Shown: positions 52,403 to 61,660 of the stretch, piece by piece
Layout: each line of letters begins with the position of its first letter
Numbering within the stretch: the first letter of the stretch is position 1
DNA from: Micromonospora eburnea
GTDB taxonomy: Bacteria > Actinomycetota > Actinomycetes > Mycobacteriales > Micromonosporaceae
Length of the DNA stretch: 64,000 bases
Direction: 5' to 3'
Assembly (NCBI RefSeq): GCF_900090225.1
Contig: NZ_FMHY01000002.1
Span: 930,001 to 994,000 of the forward strand
Position numbers and translations under genes: made by a program
The notes under the pieces: generated by a model
The model's input: only the letters and a program-made list of their open reading frames with translations
Database searches by the model: none
Told to the model about the DNA's origin: nothing

Positions 52403-53070
52403 AGGCGATCGAGGCGCGCGACGTCGTGCTGTCCTTCGGCGAGACCCCGGCGCTGCGCGGCGCCAGCATCGCGGTGGCCCCGGGCGAGATCGTGGCCATC
52501 ATGGGCCCGAGCGGCTCCGGGAAGTCGACGCTGCTGCACTGCCTGGCCGGCATCCTGGTCCCCGACGCGGGGGAGATCCATTTCGACGGCCGCCGGATCG
52601 ACACCCTGAGCGAGCAGGAGCGCAGCATCCTGCGCCGGGACCAGTTCGGGTTCGTGTTCCAGTTCGGGCAGCTCGTGCCGGAGCTGACCGCGGCGGAGAA
52701 CGTCGCGCTGCCGCTGCTGCTCGGCGGCGTCAAGCGGGCCGCGGCGCTCAAGGCGGCGCGGCCGTGGTTCGAGCGGCTCGGCCTGGCCGGGCTGGAGCAC
52801 CGCCGCTCCGGTGAGCTGTCCGGCGGCCAGGCGCAGCGGGTCGCGCTGGCCCGGGGCCTGGTCGCCCGGCCCGGGGCGCTGTTCGCCGACGAGCCGACCG
52901 GGGCGCTCGACACGCTGACCGGCGAGCAGGTCATGGACCTGCTGGTCGCCTCGGCCCGCGAGCAGGGCACGACCGTCGTGCTGGTCACCCACGAGGCCCG
53001 CGTGGCCGCGTACGCCGACCGGCAGGTCATCGTGCGCGACGGCAAGGTGAACGCGCTGGTGCACTCATGA
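52399..53070 (+). CDS. ABC transporter ATP-binding protein (MacB/LolD type)
   Basis: The 223-residue ATPase has Walker A GPSGSGKST (about 37-45), the Q loop FQFGQ, the ABC signature LSGGQAQRVALARG, Walker B ALFADEPTGALD and the switch His in LVTHEAR. The length and the FtsX-type permease next to it place it in the MacB/LolD group of exporters or signalling devices. It is coupled on both sides by 4-bp ATGA overlaps. Confidence 0.95.
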   Translation: MKAIEARDVVLSFGETPALRGASIAVAPGEIVAIMGPSGSGKSTLLHCLAGILVPDAGEIHFDGRRIDTLSEQERSILRRDQFGFVFQFGQLVPELTAAENVALPLLLGGVKRAAALKAARPWFERLGLAGLEHRRSGELSGGQAQRVALARGLVARPGALFADEPTGALDTLTGEQVMDLLVASAREQGTTVVLVTHEARVAAYADRQVIVRDGKVNALVHS

Positions 53071-55316
53071 TCCGGTTCGGTCTGCGGCTGTCCCTGGCCG
53101 GTGGCCGGGAGGCCGCCACCCGGCTGCTCATCATCGCCGTCGCGGTGGCGCTCGGTGTCGGCATGCTCCTGTCGACGCTGGCCGGCATCAACGCGGTCGG
53201 CGCGCAGAACCAGCGGTACGGATGGCTCAACACCGCCGTCGCCCCGTCCTCCTCCGACACGTCGGCCGATCCCCTGTGGTGGCTGCTCCGGGAGGACTAC
53301 CATCACGGCCGCTCGATCGGTCGGGTCGAGGTCGCGGCGACAGGTCCCGACGCGCCCGTCCCGCCGGGCATCCCGCGCCTGCCCGGCCCCGGCGAGTACT
53401 ACGTCTCGCCCGCCCTCGGTGAGCTGCTGCGGGACACGCCGGCCGCAGAACTCGGCGACCGCTTCCCCGGCCACGAGATCGGCACGATCGGCCGGGCGGC
53501 GCTGCCCTCCCCCGAATCGCTGCTGATCGTCATCGGCCGTGACCCGGGCGACCTGGAGCAGCTCGGGGCGACCCGGATCACCCAGATCATGACCACCTCA
53601 CCGAGCGATTGCAGCGGCTGCTACGTCGGGATCAACCACGACGGTCTCACCCTGGTGCTCTCCGTCGTCGCCGCCGCGCTGCTCTTCCCGGTGCTCATCT
53701 TCATCGGTACGGCGACCCGGCTGGCCGCGACCCGCCGGGAGCAGCGGTTCGCCGCGATGCGGCTGGTCGGTGCCACCCCACGGCAGATCTCCCTCATCTC
53801 GGCCGTGGAGTCGACGCTCGCCGCCTCGGTGGGCACCGCCGTCGGGTTCGGCCTGTTCCTCGCGCTCCGGCCGGCCCTCGCCGCGATCCCGTTCACCGGC
53901 GAAGCGTTCTTCACCGCCGATCTGTCGCTCACCGTCGTCGACGTCCTGGCGGTCGCGCTCGGCGTGCCGCTCGGCGCGGTCGTGGCCGCCTGGCTGGCAC
54001 TGCGCCGGGTGCAGATCTCGCCGCTGGGCGTGACCCGGCGGGTCACCCCGAAACCGCCGCGCATCTGGCGGCTGATCCCGCTGGCCGCCGGCCTCGCCGA
54101 GCTGACGTACTTCATCGACCGGCGTCCCCCCACCACCAACGCCCAGATCACCGCGTACCTCTCCGGGTTTCTGCTGATCCTGGTCGGGCTGGTGCTGGCC
54201 GGGCCGTGGCTGACCATGATCGGCGCCCGGGTGCTGGCCGGGCGGGCGAGCCGGCCCGCCACCCTCATCGCCGGGCGCCGCCTCGCCGACAACCCGCAGG
54301 CCGGCTTCCGGTCGGTGAGCGGGCTGATCGTGGCGCTGTTCGTGACCAGCGTGGCCACCGGCACGATCACCACCTTCGTCGCCAACCGCGGCGAACCACG
54401 CACCGACTCGGTGGCCGCCACCTCACTGGCCAAGCAGTTCTGGCCCGAGGAGGGCCCCGCGCCGACCGTGGACCAGATCCCGGCCGGGCTCAGCACGATC
54501 CCCGGGGTGCGCGGCGTGGCTGTGGTCCGTGCCAATCCGATCGACCGCCCACCGGTCGACCCCCGGGGGTCGACGGATTCCGACGACGCCTCCTATCGGG
54601 AGTGGTGGCCGGGCGTCATCACCTGCGCCGAGCTGGACCGGATGGCCGCGTTCGGCAGCTGCCCGGCCAGGGCACAGGTCGCGGTCGTGGCCTACGACCT
54701 CATCGGCATGCGCGCGTTCGACCTGACCAGTGACACCTACGTCTGGGCCGCCGCCGACATCGACCCCGCGGAGGTCGACCGGCAGCCGATCCGGTCGGTG
54801 GTCGTCAACACGACCAGCCGCTCCGCGTTCGAGCAGGCCCGGACGATGCTGATCAACGCGTTTCCGCAGGGGCGCTTCCCGGCGAGCGTCGGCGAATGGG
54901 AGTCGAACTCCGCGCGACAGCTGAACCAGTTCCAGCAACTGGCCAACGTGATCATGCTGACCAGCCTGCCGATCGCGGGTTGCAGCCTGGCGGTCAGCGT
55001 GGCCGGTGGGCTCAGCGACCGGAAGCGGCCGTTCAGCATGCTGCGCCTCACCGGGATGCAGCTGCGTACGCTGCGCCGGGTGGTCGCGCTGGAGACCGTC
55101 GTACCGCTGCTGGTCGTCGCCGTGGTGGCGATCGGGATGGGGTTCCTGGCCGCGCACCTGTTCCTGCGGGCGCAGCTCGGCTACACGCTGCTGGCGCCGG
55201 ACGGCTCGTTCTACCTCATGGTCGCTGGCGGACTGGCCGTGTCGTTGGGCATCGTCGCCCTGACGCTGCCGCTGCTGCGCCGGGTCACCGGCCCGGAGAC
55301 GGCCCGCAACGAGTAG
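53067..55316 (+). CDS. ABC transporter permease, FtsX-like
   Basis: The 749-residue permease has an N-terminal membrane helix and a periplasm-side domain. Two FtsX-like blocks follow: TRLAATRREQRFAAMRLVGATPRQIS with three helices in the first half, and SDRKRPFSMLRLTGMQLRTLRRVVALE near the end. It has no biosynthetic or immunity neighbour. Regulated by the PadR gene upstream, it may export or respond to a cell-envelope-active compound. Confidence 0.92.
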   Translation: MIRFGLRLSLAGGREAATRLLIIAVAVALGVGMLLSTLAGINAVGAQNQRYGWLNTAVAPSSSDTSADPLWWLLREDYHHGRSIGRVEVAATGPDAPVPPGIPRLPGPGEYYVSPALGELLRDTPAAELGDRFPGHEIGTIGRAALPSPESLLIVIGRDPGDLEQLGATRITQIMTTSPSDCSGCYVGINHDGLTLVLSVVAAALLFPVLIFIGTATRLAATRREQRFAAMRLVGATPRQISLISAVESTLAASVGTAVGFGLFLALRPALAAIPFTGEAFFTADLSLTVVDVLAVALGVPLGAVVAAWLALRRVQISPLGVTRRVTPKPPRIWRLIPLAAGLAELTYFIDRRPPTTNAQITAYLSGFLLILVGLVLAGPWLTMIGARVLAGRASRPATLIAGRRLADNPQAGFRSVSGLIVALFVTSVATGTITTFVANRGEPRTDSVAATSLAKQFWPEEGPAPTVDQIPAGLSTIPGVRGVAVVRANPIDRPPVDPRGSTDSDDASYREWWPGVITCAELDRMAAFGSCPARAQVAVVAYDLIGMRAFDLTSDTYVWAAADIDPAEVDRQPIRSVVVNTTSRSAFEQARTMLINAFPQGRFPASVGEWESNSARQLNQFQQLANVIMLTSLPIAGCSLAVSVAGGLSDRKRPFSMLRLTGMQLRTLRRVVALETVVPLLVVAVVAIGMGFLAAHLFLRAQLGYTLLAPDGSFYLMVAGGLAVSLGIVALTLPLLRRVTGPETARNE

Positions 55317-55323
55317 GCGCCCC

Positions 55324-55355
55324 GGGTGGGCCTGGTGATGTCGCCGGGCCCACCC
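55324..55355. terminator. Bidirectional terminator between converging genes
   Basis: GGGTGGGCC (55324-55332) and its exact complement (55347-55355) form a 9-bp stem in the 48-bp gap between the ABC permease gene and the converging DDN-like gene. Confidence 0.65.
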
Positions 55356-55364
55356 CGGCCCGGG

Positions 55365-55718
55365 TCACCCGAGCGGCACCTGGACGGCGACGTCGCGCTT
55401 GGGGTAATACGCCTCCACCTTGTTCGCGCCGTACTTGTCGCGGAACATCTGCACGATGTGCCGGACCCGGTCGGAGTCGGTGATCGGGGTGGCGCTCGAA
55501 CTCAACGCCGTACCGTTCGCGGCCACCTGGATCATCGGGGTGCGCCGCACGTTCTTGTACCAGTCGCTGTTCGAACCGGTCACCGGGACCAGGAACACGC
55601 TGTCTTCCTCCTGCACGAACCACACCGGATGCGAGATCTGCCGCCCGGTCTTCCTCCCGGTCACGGTGATCTCGACCTCGTTGACGCCCTCGAGAGCGTC
55701 CCTGATCGCGTTGGCCAC
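55365..55718 (-). CDS. Deazaflavin-dependent nitroreductase (DDN)-like protein
   Basis: The 117-residue protein starts at GTG 55718 behind GGGAGGG. It is a small split barrel of the DUF385/DDN group: VEITVTGRKTGRQISHPVWFV, LVPVTGSNSDWYKNVRRTP and the C-terminal DKYGANKVEAYYPKRDVAV. It probably binds F420 or another cofactor. It is shorter at the N-terminus than classical Ddn, so catalytic activity is uncertain. Confidence 0.85.
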   Translation of the reverse strand: MANAIRDALEGVNEVEITVTGRKTGRQISHPVWFVQEEDSVFLVPVTGSNSDWYKNVRRTPMIQVAANGTALSSSATPITDSDRVRHIVQMFRDKYGANKVEAYYPKRDVAVQVPLG

Positions 55719-55957
55719 GATGCCCTCCCGACCGTTTCCCGACCTGCTCCCACCTGCCAGGCTATGAAGCTTCGCGTCCGTCGGTCGCCGGTTCCGCCGG
55801 ACCGGCGGCACCAATCGCCACAAGGACCCGGGAAACGCGGGGCCGGGGACCGGTGCGGGCCTCGAATGACGTACGTCGGGCATAACGCTGCTTTTGTGTG
55901 GTCTGTGCGCCTTTACGCTGGGCGCGGACACGGACAAGATCCGAGGAGGAGGCGGCG

Positions 55958-56896
55958 GTGGCCCAGTCGTACCCCCCACCGCCTGTTTCGACGACGGTCC
56001 GGCGGCCGTGGCTGCGGATCTTCTGGGTGGGCCTGGTGCTGTGGCTGGCCACCGTGGTGGTCATCTTCGCGACCGGCAACCCCACCCTCGTGCCGACCCT
56101 GGTGCTGCTGGGCAGCTTCCTGGTGCCCGTGACGTTCGTGATCTGGGCCTTCCAGCGCCGGGAGACCGGTGAACTCACGCCCGGCCTCATCCTGAACACG
56201 TTCCTGGCCGGCGGTGTGCTCGGCGTGCTGGCCGCCTCGCTGCTCGAGTCCTACCTGCTGCGCCCGTCGTGGTGGCTGTTCCTCGGGGTGGGACTCATCG
56301 AGGAGGCCGTGAAGCTCGGGGTGCTGGCGTTCCTGACCCGGCACCTGCACCACAAGGCGGTACGCGACGGGCTCATCCTCGGTGCGTCGGTCGGGTTCGG
56401 CTTCGCGGCCCTGGAAACCGCCGGCTACGCCTTCACCGCGCTGTTCACCACGCACGGGCTCTCGGTGACCCAACTCGTGGAGACCGAGCTGCTGCGCAGC
56501 GTGATCGCCCCCTTCGGGCACGGCCTGTGGACGGCGATCCTCGGCGGGGTGCTCTTCTCGTCCAGCACCCGGGAGCATTTCGTGGTCACCGGGCGGCTGA
56601 TCCTCGCCTACCTCGGCGTGTCCCTGCTGCACGCGTTCTGGGACGGCATGCGGGTGATCGCGTTGATCCTTACCGTGCTGTTCACCGGGGGAGAGGTGTC
56701 CAACGGCAGGCTCGTCCGGCCCAGCAGCGGCCAGGTGGCGCTGTTCAACGCGCTGCAGTGGATCGGGCTCGCGGTCGTGGCGCTCATCGGGCTGCTCTGG
56801 CTGTGGGCGCTGGTGCGGAAGGCGCGCCGCGCCCCGCAGGCGCCCCCGCCGGAGCGTGGCGGCTGGCGGGTGCCGATCCGCCCGCCGGGCGGCTGA
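55958..56896 (+). CDS. PrsW-family intramembrane metalloprotease
   Basis: The 312-residue membrane protein starts at GTG 55958 behind AGGAGGAGG. It has eight to nine helices and the conserved PrsW motifs in order: LIEEAVKLGVLAFL (Glu-Glu), GFGFAALETAGYAF (Glu), FGHGLWTAILG (His) and LLHAFWDGMR (His and Asp). These residues are the proposed metal and catalytic set of the family. In Bacillus PrsW cuts an anti-sigma factor; the substrate here is unknown. The C-terminal tail is basic and Pro-rich. Confidence 0.9.
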   Translation: MAQSYPPPPVSTTVRRPWLRIFWVGLVLWLATVVVIFATGNPTLVPTLVLLGSFLVPVTFVIWAFQRRETGELTPGLILNTFLAGGVLGVLAASLLESYLLRPSWWLFLGVGLIEEAVKLGVLAFLTRHLHHKAVRDGLILGASVGFGFAALETAGYAFTALFTTHGLSVTQLVETELLRSVIAPFGHGLWTAILGGVLFSSSTREHFVVTGRLILAYLGVSLLHAFWDGMRVIALILTVLFTGGEVSNGRLVRPSSGQVALFNALQWIGLAVVALIGLLWLWALVRKARRAPQAPPPERGGWRVPIRPPGG

Positions 56897-57145
56897 GGTC
56901 GTTCTCGCCGTTCGGCTCGTCTGAAGTGGCCCGCATTCGTGTGCCAGTGGCCCCCACTTGCGAGGGCCGGCGGGATCCTTATGTGATCCCTGTGTCCGGC
57001 ATCCGACAGTTGTACGCCTCAATTGCGGGGCAGGTGTGGGCATTTCGCTACGCAAAGCCCCACTGTCTGATGGTCGCGCGGATACCTCACTCCTTGCTGC
57101 TGGCCTAGTGTTTGGCTCTGCACCCATCTACCTCTTAGGACAACC

Positions 57146-58744
57146 GTGGGAATCCTTAAGGAGATGCAGCGGGCGCACGCACGCCAGATGCGCACTCAGA
57201 GGCAGGCCCAGGCTGCGGCGTACCGGCATCACCAGCAATTGCTCCGTGAGGCGGAGCGAGCCATGAAGGCTGCGGAACGCGCCGCGGCGGCAGACGAACG
57301 GGAGCGCAAGCGGCTCTACGCCGAGGCGCGGAGCGCCGAGGCGAGGGCTGCCAACTCGGACCTCCAGGTCCGCCTTGAGGAGTTGGAACAACTGCTGGTT
57401 GCGACACTCGATGTCGACGACCACATCGACTTCCGTCGGCTGAGAAAATCAGTCACCCACGCACCCTTCAACGCCGGAATGTTGGGCAGCCCCCTGCCCC
57501 CGCCGGACTGGCGCCGATTCGAGCCACCCGCGCCAACCGGGCTGGCCAAGGTGCTCGGCGGCCAGACGAAGTACCAGCAACAGTTGGCCGCAGCTCAGCA
57601 GGCGTTCGCGCAGGCGCAGGCGCAGTACGCGGCCGCCGAGGCCGATCGCCAGCGGCGACTGGCCGCCGCCTACCAGAGCTATCAGAAGCAGTGCGCCGAG
57701 ATTGACGCGGAAGCCGCCGCGTACAACGCCGAGATTGAACGGTTTGCCGCGGCTTTCGCCGCTGCGGACCCGGCGGCGGTTGTCGAGTACTTCAGCATGG
57801 TGCTTGGTAATTCGGTCTACCCTGACGACTTTCCCCAGCAGTACCGGTTGGCATACGTCCCGGAATCACGACAGTTGGTGGTGGAGTACCACCTGCCGAC
57901 GCTGGACGCGATCCCCAAGGTCCGGGAGTATCGCTACGTCAAAGCCCGTGACGAGATCACCTCGGCATCCCGGCCGATGAAGGAGGTCAAGGATCGGTAC
58001 ACCAATCTTGTCGCCCAGTTGACGCTACGAACGGTTCATGAACTGTTCGAGGCCGACCGTGCTTCGTTGGTGGAGACGATCATCTTCAACGGCATCGTCG
58101 ACACTATTGATCCACGTATCGGAGCCGCCGTTCAGCCGTGCCTGGTGACGCTTCGAACCACCCGCGAGGTGTTCGGCGAAATCAACCTTCGCATGGTCGA
58201 GCCCGGTGCCTGCCTGCAGCATCTCAATGCGTCGTTGTCGAAGCGTCCCGCCGAGCTCGCGCCGGTCCGTCCCGTGCTGGAGTTCGACATGGTCGACAAG
58301 CGGTTCGTCGACGAGGTTGACGTGCTCGCCGACCTCGACCAGCGGCCGAACCTGCTCAAGCTCACCCCGACGGAGTTCGAGAGCCTGATCCAGAACCTCT
58401 TCGCCAAGATGGGACTGGAGACAAAGCAGACCCGCCCGTCTCGCGACGGTGGTGTGGACTGTGTCGCCTTCGACCCCCGACCGATTTTCGGTGGCAAGGT
58501 CGTCATCCAGGCAAAGCGTTACCGCAACACGGTCGACGTCTCCTCTGTGCGGGACCTCTACGGCACCCTCCAGAACGAAGGTGCGTCCAAGGGCATCCTC
58601 GTGACCACCAGCGGCTATGGAGCTGCCTCGTACGAATTCGCTTCCGGCAAGCCTCTGGAGTTGATCGACGGCTCTAACCTGCTCTACCTGCTCGCCGAGC
58701 ATGCGGAGGTGGAGGCCCGGATCGACCCGAGCGAGCTGGACTGA
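57146..58744 (+). CDS. Coiled-coil protein with Mrr-type restriction endonuclease domain
   Basis: The 532-residue protein starts at GTG 57146. Residues 1-85 and about 140-205 are Ala/Gln/Glu/Arg-rich coiled coils, and the middle part (210-395) is of unknown fold. Residues 400-520 form an Mrr_cat/REase domain: KLTPTEFESLIQNLFAKMG, then Asp434-Gly-Gly-Val-Asp438, the Q-x-K catalytic pair Gln455/Lys457 (VVIQAKRY), and GILVTTSGYG. Mrr enzymes cut modified or foreign DNA. It lies 3 bp before darT, in what looks like one defence operon. Codon use seems less GC-biased than its neighbours, a sign of transfer. Confidence 0.87.
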   Translation: MGILKEMQRAHARQMRTQRQAQAAAYRHHQQLLREAERAMKAAERAAAADERERKRLYAEARSAEARAANSDLQVRLEELEQLLVATLDVDDHIDFRRLRKSVTHAPFNAGMLGSPLPPPDWRRFEPPAPTGLAKVLGGQTKYQQQLAAAQQAFAQAQAQYAAAEADRQRRLAAAYQSYQKQCAEIDAEAAAYNAEIERFAAAFAAADPAAVVEYFSMVLGNSVYPDDFPQQYRLAYVPESRQLVVEYHLPTLDAIPKVREYRYVKARDEITSASRPMKEVKDRYTNLVAQLTLRTVHELFEADRASLVETIIFNGIVDTIDPRIGAAVQPCLVTLRTTREVFGEINLRMVEPGACLQHLNASLSKRPAELAPVRPVLEFDMVDKRFVDEVDVLADLDQRPNLLKLTPTEFESLIQNLFAKMGLETKQTRPSRDGGVDCVAFDPRPIFGGKVVIQAKRYRNTVDVSSVRDLYGTLQNEGASKGILVTTSGYGAASYEFASGKPLELIDGSNLLYLLAEHAEVEARIDPSELD

Positions 58745-58747
58745 TCC

Positions 58748-59437
58748 ATGGCGGAGACATTCGGCCAACCGAAGCCGACCCTGATCTTGCATTTCACGCA
58801 CATCGACAACCTGCCGGGCATCTTGAAGGCGGACAGGTTGTTCTCGGACAGCAGCGTCGGGCCGCAGTTGGCCACGAATGTGGGTGCCGTGGAGATCAAG
58901 GCGCGTCGACGGGAGCGGCGGGTGCCATGCCCTCCTGGTGGGTTCGTCGCTGACTATGTGCCCTTCTACTTCGCCCCACGCTCACCGATGATGTACCGGA
59001 TCATGTGTGACCATCGGGACGGGAAGCCGGGGCGCTATCCAGGCGGGGAGGACCCGCTCGTCTACCTCGTGAGCTCGGTGGAGCGGGTGCATGCAGCCGG
59101 GCTGCGCTGGGTGGCAAGCGACGGCAACTGCGCCGTCGGGCTGACCACCTTCTCGACCGAGCTCGATGAGCTTTCGGCCCTCGTCGACTGGCCTTTGCTG
59201 CGAGCGGAGGTCTGGAAGGACATTCCCGATGATATGGACCGCGTGCGTCGCCGCGCGGCCGAATTCCTGGTACATCGTGAGTTTCCTCTGGACCTGCTTC
59301 TCGGTTACGTCGTACGGACAACGGAACGGCAGGAACAGGTGAGGCGGGTCTTCCGCGATGCTGGCATGATCGAGCCGTACGGTCGTGTCAGACCTGGCTG
59401 GTACTACGGAAACCCGCGGGGGGAGGTGCGCAGATGA
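58748..59437 (+). CDS. darT: DarT, DNA ADP-ribosyltransferase toxin
   Basis: The 229-residue toxin has the DarT start HFTHIDNLPGIL, the NAD-binding loop region ADYVPFYFAPRSPMMYRI, and the catalytic Glu172 in RRAAEFLVHREFP. DarT uses NAD+ to ADP-ribosylate thymidine in specific single-stranded DNA motifs, which blocks replication; in phage defence it modifies invading DNA. Its stop overlaps the start of the antitoxin DarG by 4 bp, so the two are translationally coupled. All regions of the family appear present. Confidence 0.93.
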   Translation: MAETFGQPKPTLILHFTHIDNLPGILKADRLFSDSSVGPQLATNVGAVEIKARRRERRVPCPPGGFVADYVPFYFAPRSPMMYRIMCDHRDGKPGRYPGGEDPLVYLVSSVERVHAAGLRWVASDGNCAVGLTTFSTELDELSALVDWPLLRAEVWKDIPDDMDRVRRRAAEFLVHREFPLDLLLGYVVRTTERQEQVRRVFRDAGMIEPYGRVRPGWYYGNPRGEVRR

Positions 59438-60513
59438 TCGTCATCGGTCACGGCAACCTGTTGACCGCTGACGCCGACGCGTTGGTCAACACGGTCAACA
59501 CGGTCGGAGTGATGGGTAAGGGGATCGCTCTCCAGTTCAAGCGTGCCTACCCGGCCAACTACGCGGCTTACCGGGCTGCCTGCGCCGCCGACGAGGTCAA
59601 GCTGGGCCGGATGCTCGTTTTCGACTCGGCACGCCTCGGTCCGCGTAGATATGTGATCAACTTTCCTACCAAGGGTCACTGGCGGGCGAACTCAAAGTTG
59701 TCCGACATCCAGGACGGCCTTGCTGATCTCGTCCGTATAGTGCGCGAACGGCAGATTTCGTCGCTGGCTGTGCCGGCGCTGGGGTGCGGCAACGGTGGAC
59801 TCCGCTGGGACGAGGTCCGACCCGTCATCGAGCGCGCCTTCGCCGAGATCCCCCACGTGCGAGTGCTGCTGTTCCCGCCCGAGGGCGCACCGGACCCCGC
59901 CGACATGCCGGTGGCCACGGAGAAGCCCCAACTGACCTCGGGGCGGGCAATCCTGTTGCGGGCGATTGAGCGCTATTTGCAACGGGCGCGAACCCTCGAA
60001 CCACGCGACGGAGTCACCGTTCTGGAAATCCAGAAGATCGCCTACTTCCTGCAGGTGTTGGGTCAGCCACTACGCCTGCAGTTCGGCCGCGGCCGATATG
60101 GCCCGTACGCCGAGAACCTCAACCACGTCCTCGACCGGCTGGAAGGGCACTACCTGACCGGCTTCGGTGACCGGTCGGCGCGGGTCGAGGAGCTTCAACC
60201 GATCCGGCTGACTGACGGCACTGTCGAGGCCGTCGCGGACTGGTTCGGAACTCACGGTTCGGCGTCGTGCGACGTGCTGGACCGGCTGGCCCACCTGACC
60301 GACGGGTTCGAGGCGCCCTACAGCCTTGAGTTGCTGGCGACCGTGCATTACGCAGCCGCGTCACATCCAGCGACCAGCGATCTCGACGAGTTGACCGAGC
60401 GGGTTCGTAACTGGAGTGGCCGCAAGGCCCGCCTCTTCACGGCTGCGCACATCCGGCTGGCTTACGGTCGGCTGAAGTCAGCTGGCCTGCTGCCTGCCTT
60501 GAGCCTCGCGTGA
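59434..60513 (+). CDS. darG: DarG, macrodomain DNA ADP-ribosyl glycohydrolase antitoxin
   Basis: The 359-residue protein has an N-terminal macrodomain (1-155): IVIGHGNLLTADADALVNTV, VGVMGKGIALQFKRAYP, INFPTKGHWR and LAVPALGCGNGGLRWDEV. This domain removes ADP-ribose from DNA. The C-terminal part (about 165-359) with VLEIQKIAYFLQVLGQPL and GRYGPYAENLNHVLDRLEGHYL (key residues YGPYAENLN) is the DarG domain that binds and holds DarT. It completes the darTG pair and is the last gene of the operon. Confidence 0.93.
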   Translation: MIVIGHGNLLTADADALVNTVNTVGVMGKGIALQFKRAYPANYAAYRAACAADEVKLGRMLVFDSARLGPRRYVINFPTKGHWRANSKLSDIQDGLADLVRIVRERQISSLAVPALGCGNGGLRWDEVRPVIERAFAEIPHVRVLLFPPEGAPDPADMPVATEKPQLTSGRAILLRAIERYLQRARTLEPRDGVTVLEIQKIAYFLQVLGQPLRLQFGRGRYGPYAENLNHVLDRLEGHYLTGFGDRSARVEELQPIRLTDGTVEAVADWFGTHGSASCDVLDRLAHLTDGFEAPYSLELLATVHYAAASHPATSDLDELTERVRNWSGRKARLFTAAHIRLAYGRLKSAGLLPALSLA

Positions 60514-60520
60514 GTCGCCT

Positions 60521-60537
60521 GCCGCGTAAGACGCGGC
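60521..60537 (+). terminator. Possible terminator after darG
   Basis: GCCGCGT (60521-60527) and its complement (60531-60537) form a small 7-bp stem with a 3-nt loop just after the darG stop codon. No T run follows. Confidence 0.45.
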
Positions 60538-60746
60538 CCGGGCGTACCGCGGTCTCCCCGCAAACGGGGCCTGCGCACCCGGCACGCGCCGTGCATCAGG
60601 GCGCGCAGCCGGTCGCCGGTGTCCAGCCGGGCGACTGAGGTTGGGAGGACGTAGAGGAGGGCGTCCTACTTCCCGTTTGTCCGCATGTAACGTCGCCTGC
60701 CGTGTCCGCCGGGCAGACTCACCCTGTGTCGTCGCGACGGCTGCAT

Positions 60747-61053
60747 ATGGATCGGCGTCGTGACCTTGCCGGGTGGCCGCTGACGCCGCTGTGCACGCTG
60801 GTGGGGGGCTGCGGTGCTGGCCGGCTGCGTCGAGATGGTCACGGTGCTCGGGGCCAGCCAACCACCGGAGTTCTGCGCGGAGGCCAGGCTCGACAACAGG
60901 TGCGAGACCACCCTCGCCATGTTGGCCGGGCATGTGGTGCTCTTCGTCGTGCTGTGGCTGGTGCCGTGGTGGCGCGGCCTCCGCACCCTGCGCATTCTGC
61001 TCGCGATCCTCGCTGCCGTCGTGCTCGTACTCGCCCCGATCCGGATGGCCTAG
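60747..61053 (+). CDS. Small membrane protein gene with probable frameshift
   Basis: From ATG 60747 the sequence reads MDRRRDLAGWPLTPLCTLVG and then loses sense. The next frame takes over with AAVLAGCVEMVTVLGASQPP, continues through two cysteine-containing stretches (EFCAEARLDNRCETT) and ends with a membrane helix (HVVLFVVLWLVPWW) and LAILAAVVLVLAPIRMA. Removing one G from the G6 run just before GCTGCGG (about 60803-60808) joins both parts. It is either a mutated gene, an assembly error or slippage. The function is unknown. Confidence 0.45.
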
Positions 61054-61631
61054 GCGGCGTCCGGGGGCGCCGGCCAGTTGCGCAGCAGGGCGTCGAGGGC
61101 GTCCAGGATCCGTGCCCAGGTCTGCGTGGTGTCCGGGGCGCTGTGTTCGAACCCGCCGCCCAGTTCCAGGCTGACGTAGCCGTGGAAGACGCTGCCCAGC
61201 AGCCGGACGGCGTGCGTCTGGTCCGGCTCCGTCAGGTCGTAGCCACGCAGGATGGCCCGGGTCAGCTGAGCGTGCCGGCCGCCGGCACTGGCGGCGGCCG
61301 TCTCCGGGTCGAGCCGGAGCTGGGCGGCGGCGTAGCGGCCGGGGTGCTCCCGGGCGTAGTCCCGGTAGACGTTGGCGAGGGCGGTCAGGGCGTCCCGGCC
61401 GGCCCGACCGGCCAGCGCGTCGGCGGCGAGGGCGGCCATCTCGTCCAGGGCGAGCAGGGCGATCCTGGTCCGGAGGTCCTGCGAGTTCCGCACGTGCGAG
61501 TACAGGCTCGCGACCGTGACATCGAAACGCCGGGCGAGCGCCGAGACGGTCACCTGGTCGAAGCCGACCTCGTCGGCGAGCTCGGCGCCCGCCCGGGTCA
61601 GGCGTTCCGCGGTCAGCCCTGCACGTGCCAT
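61050..61631 (-). CDS. TetR family regulator (WHG-domain type)
   Basis: The 193-residue regulator has an N-terminal helix-turn-helix: AELADEVGFDQVTVSALARR and VASLYSHVRNSQDLRTRI. Its C-terminal ligand-binding domain has the TetR_C_33/WHG pattern (GSVFHGYVSLELGGGFEH). It is divergent from an FBP-domain gene, and a perfect 25-bp palindrome lies between them, so it probably represses both. Its last 4 bp meet the converging small membrane gene. Confidence 0.9.
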   Translation of the reverse strand: MARAGLTAERLTRAGAELADEVGFDQVTVSALARRFDVTVASLYSHVRNSQDLRTRIALLALDEMAALAADALAGRAGRDALTALANVYRDYAREHPGRYAAAQLRLDPETAAASAGGRHAQLTRAILRGYDLTEPDQTHAVRLLGSVFHGYVSLELGGGFEHSAPDTTQTWARILDALDALLRNWPAPPDAA

Positions 61632-61660
61632 GCCTCTCCCATCTGCCTAAGTCATTATCC

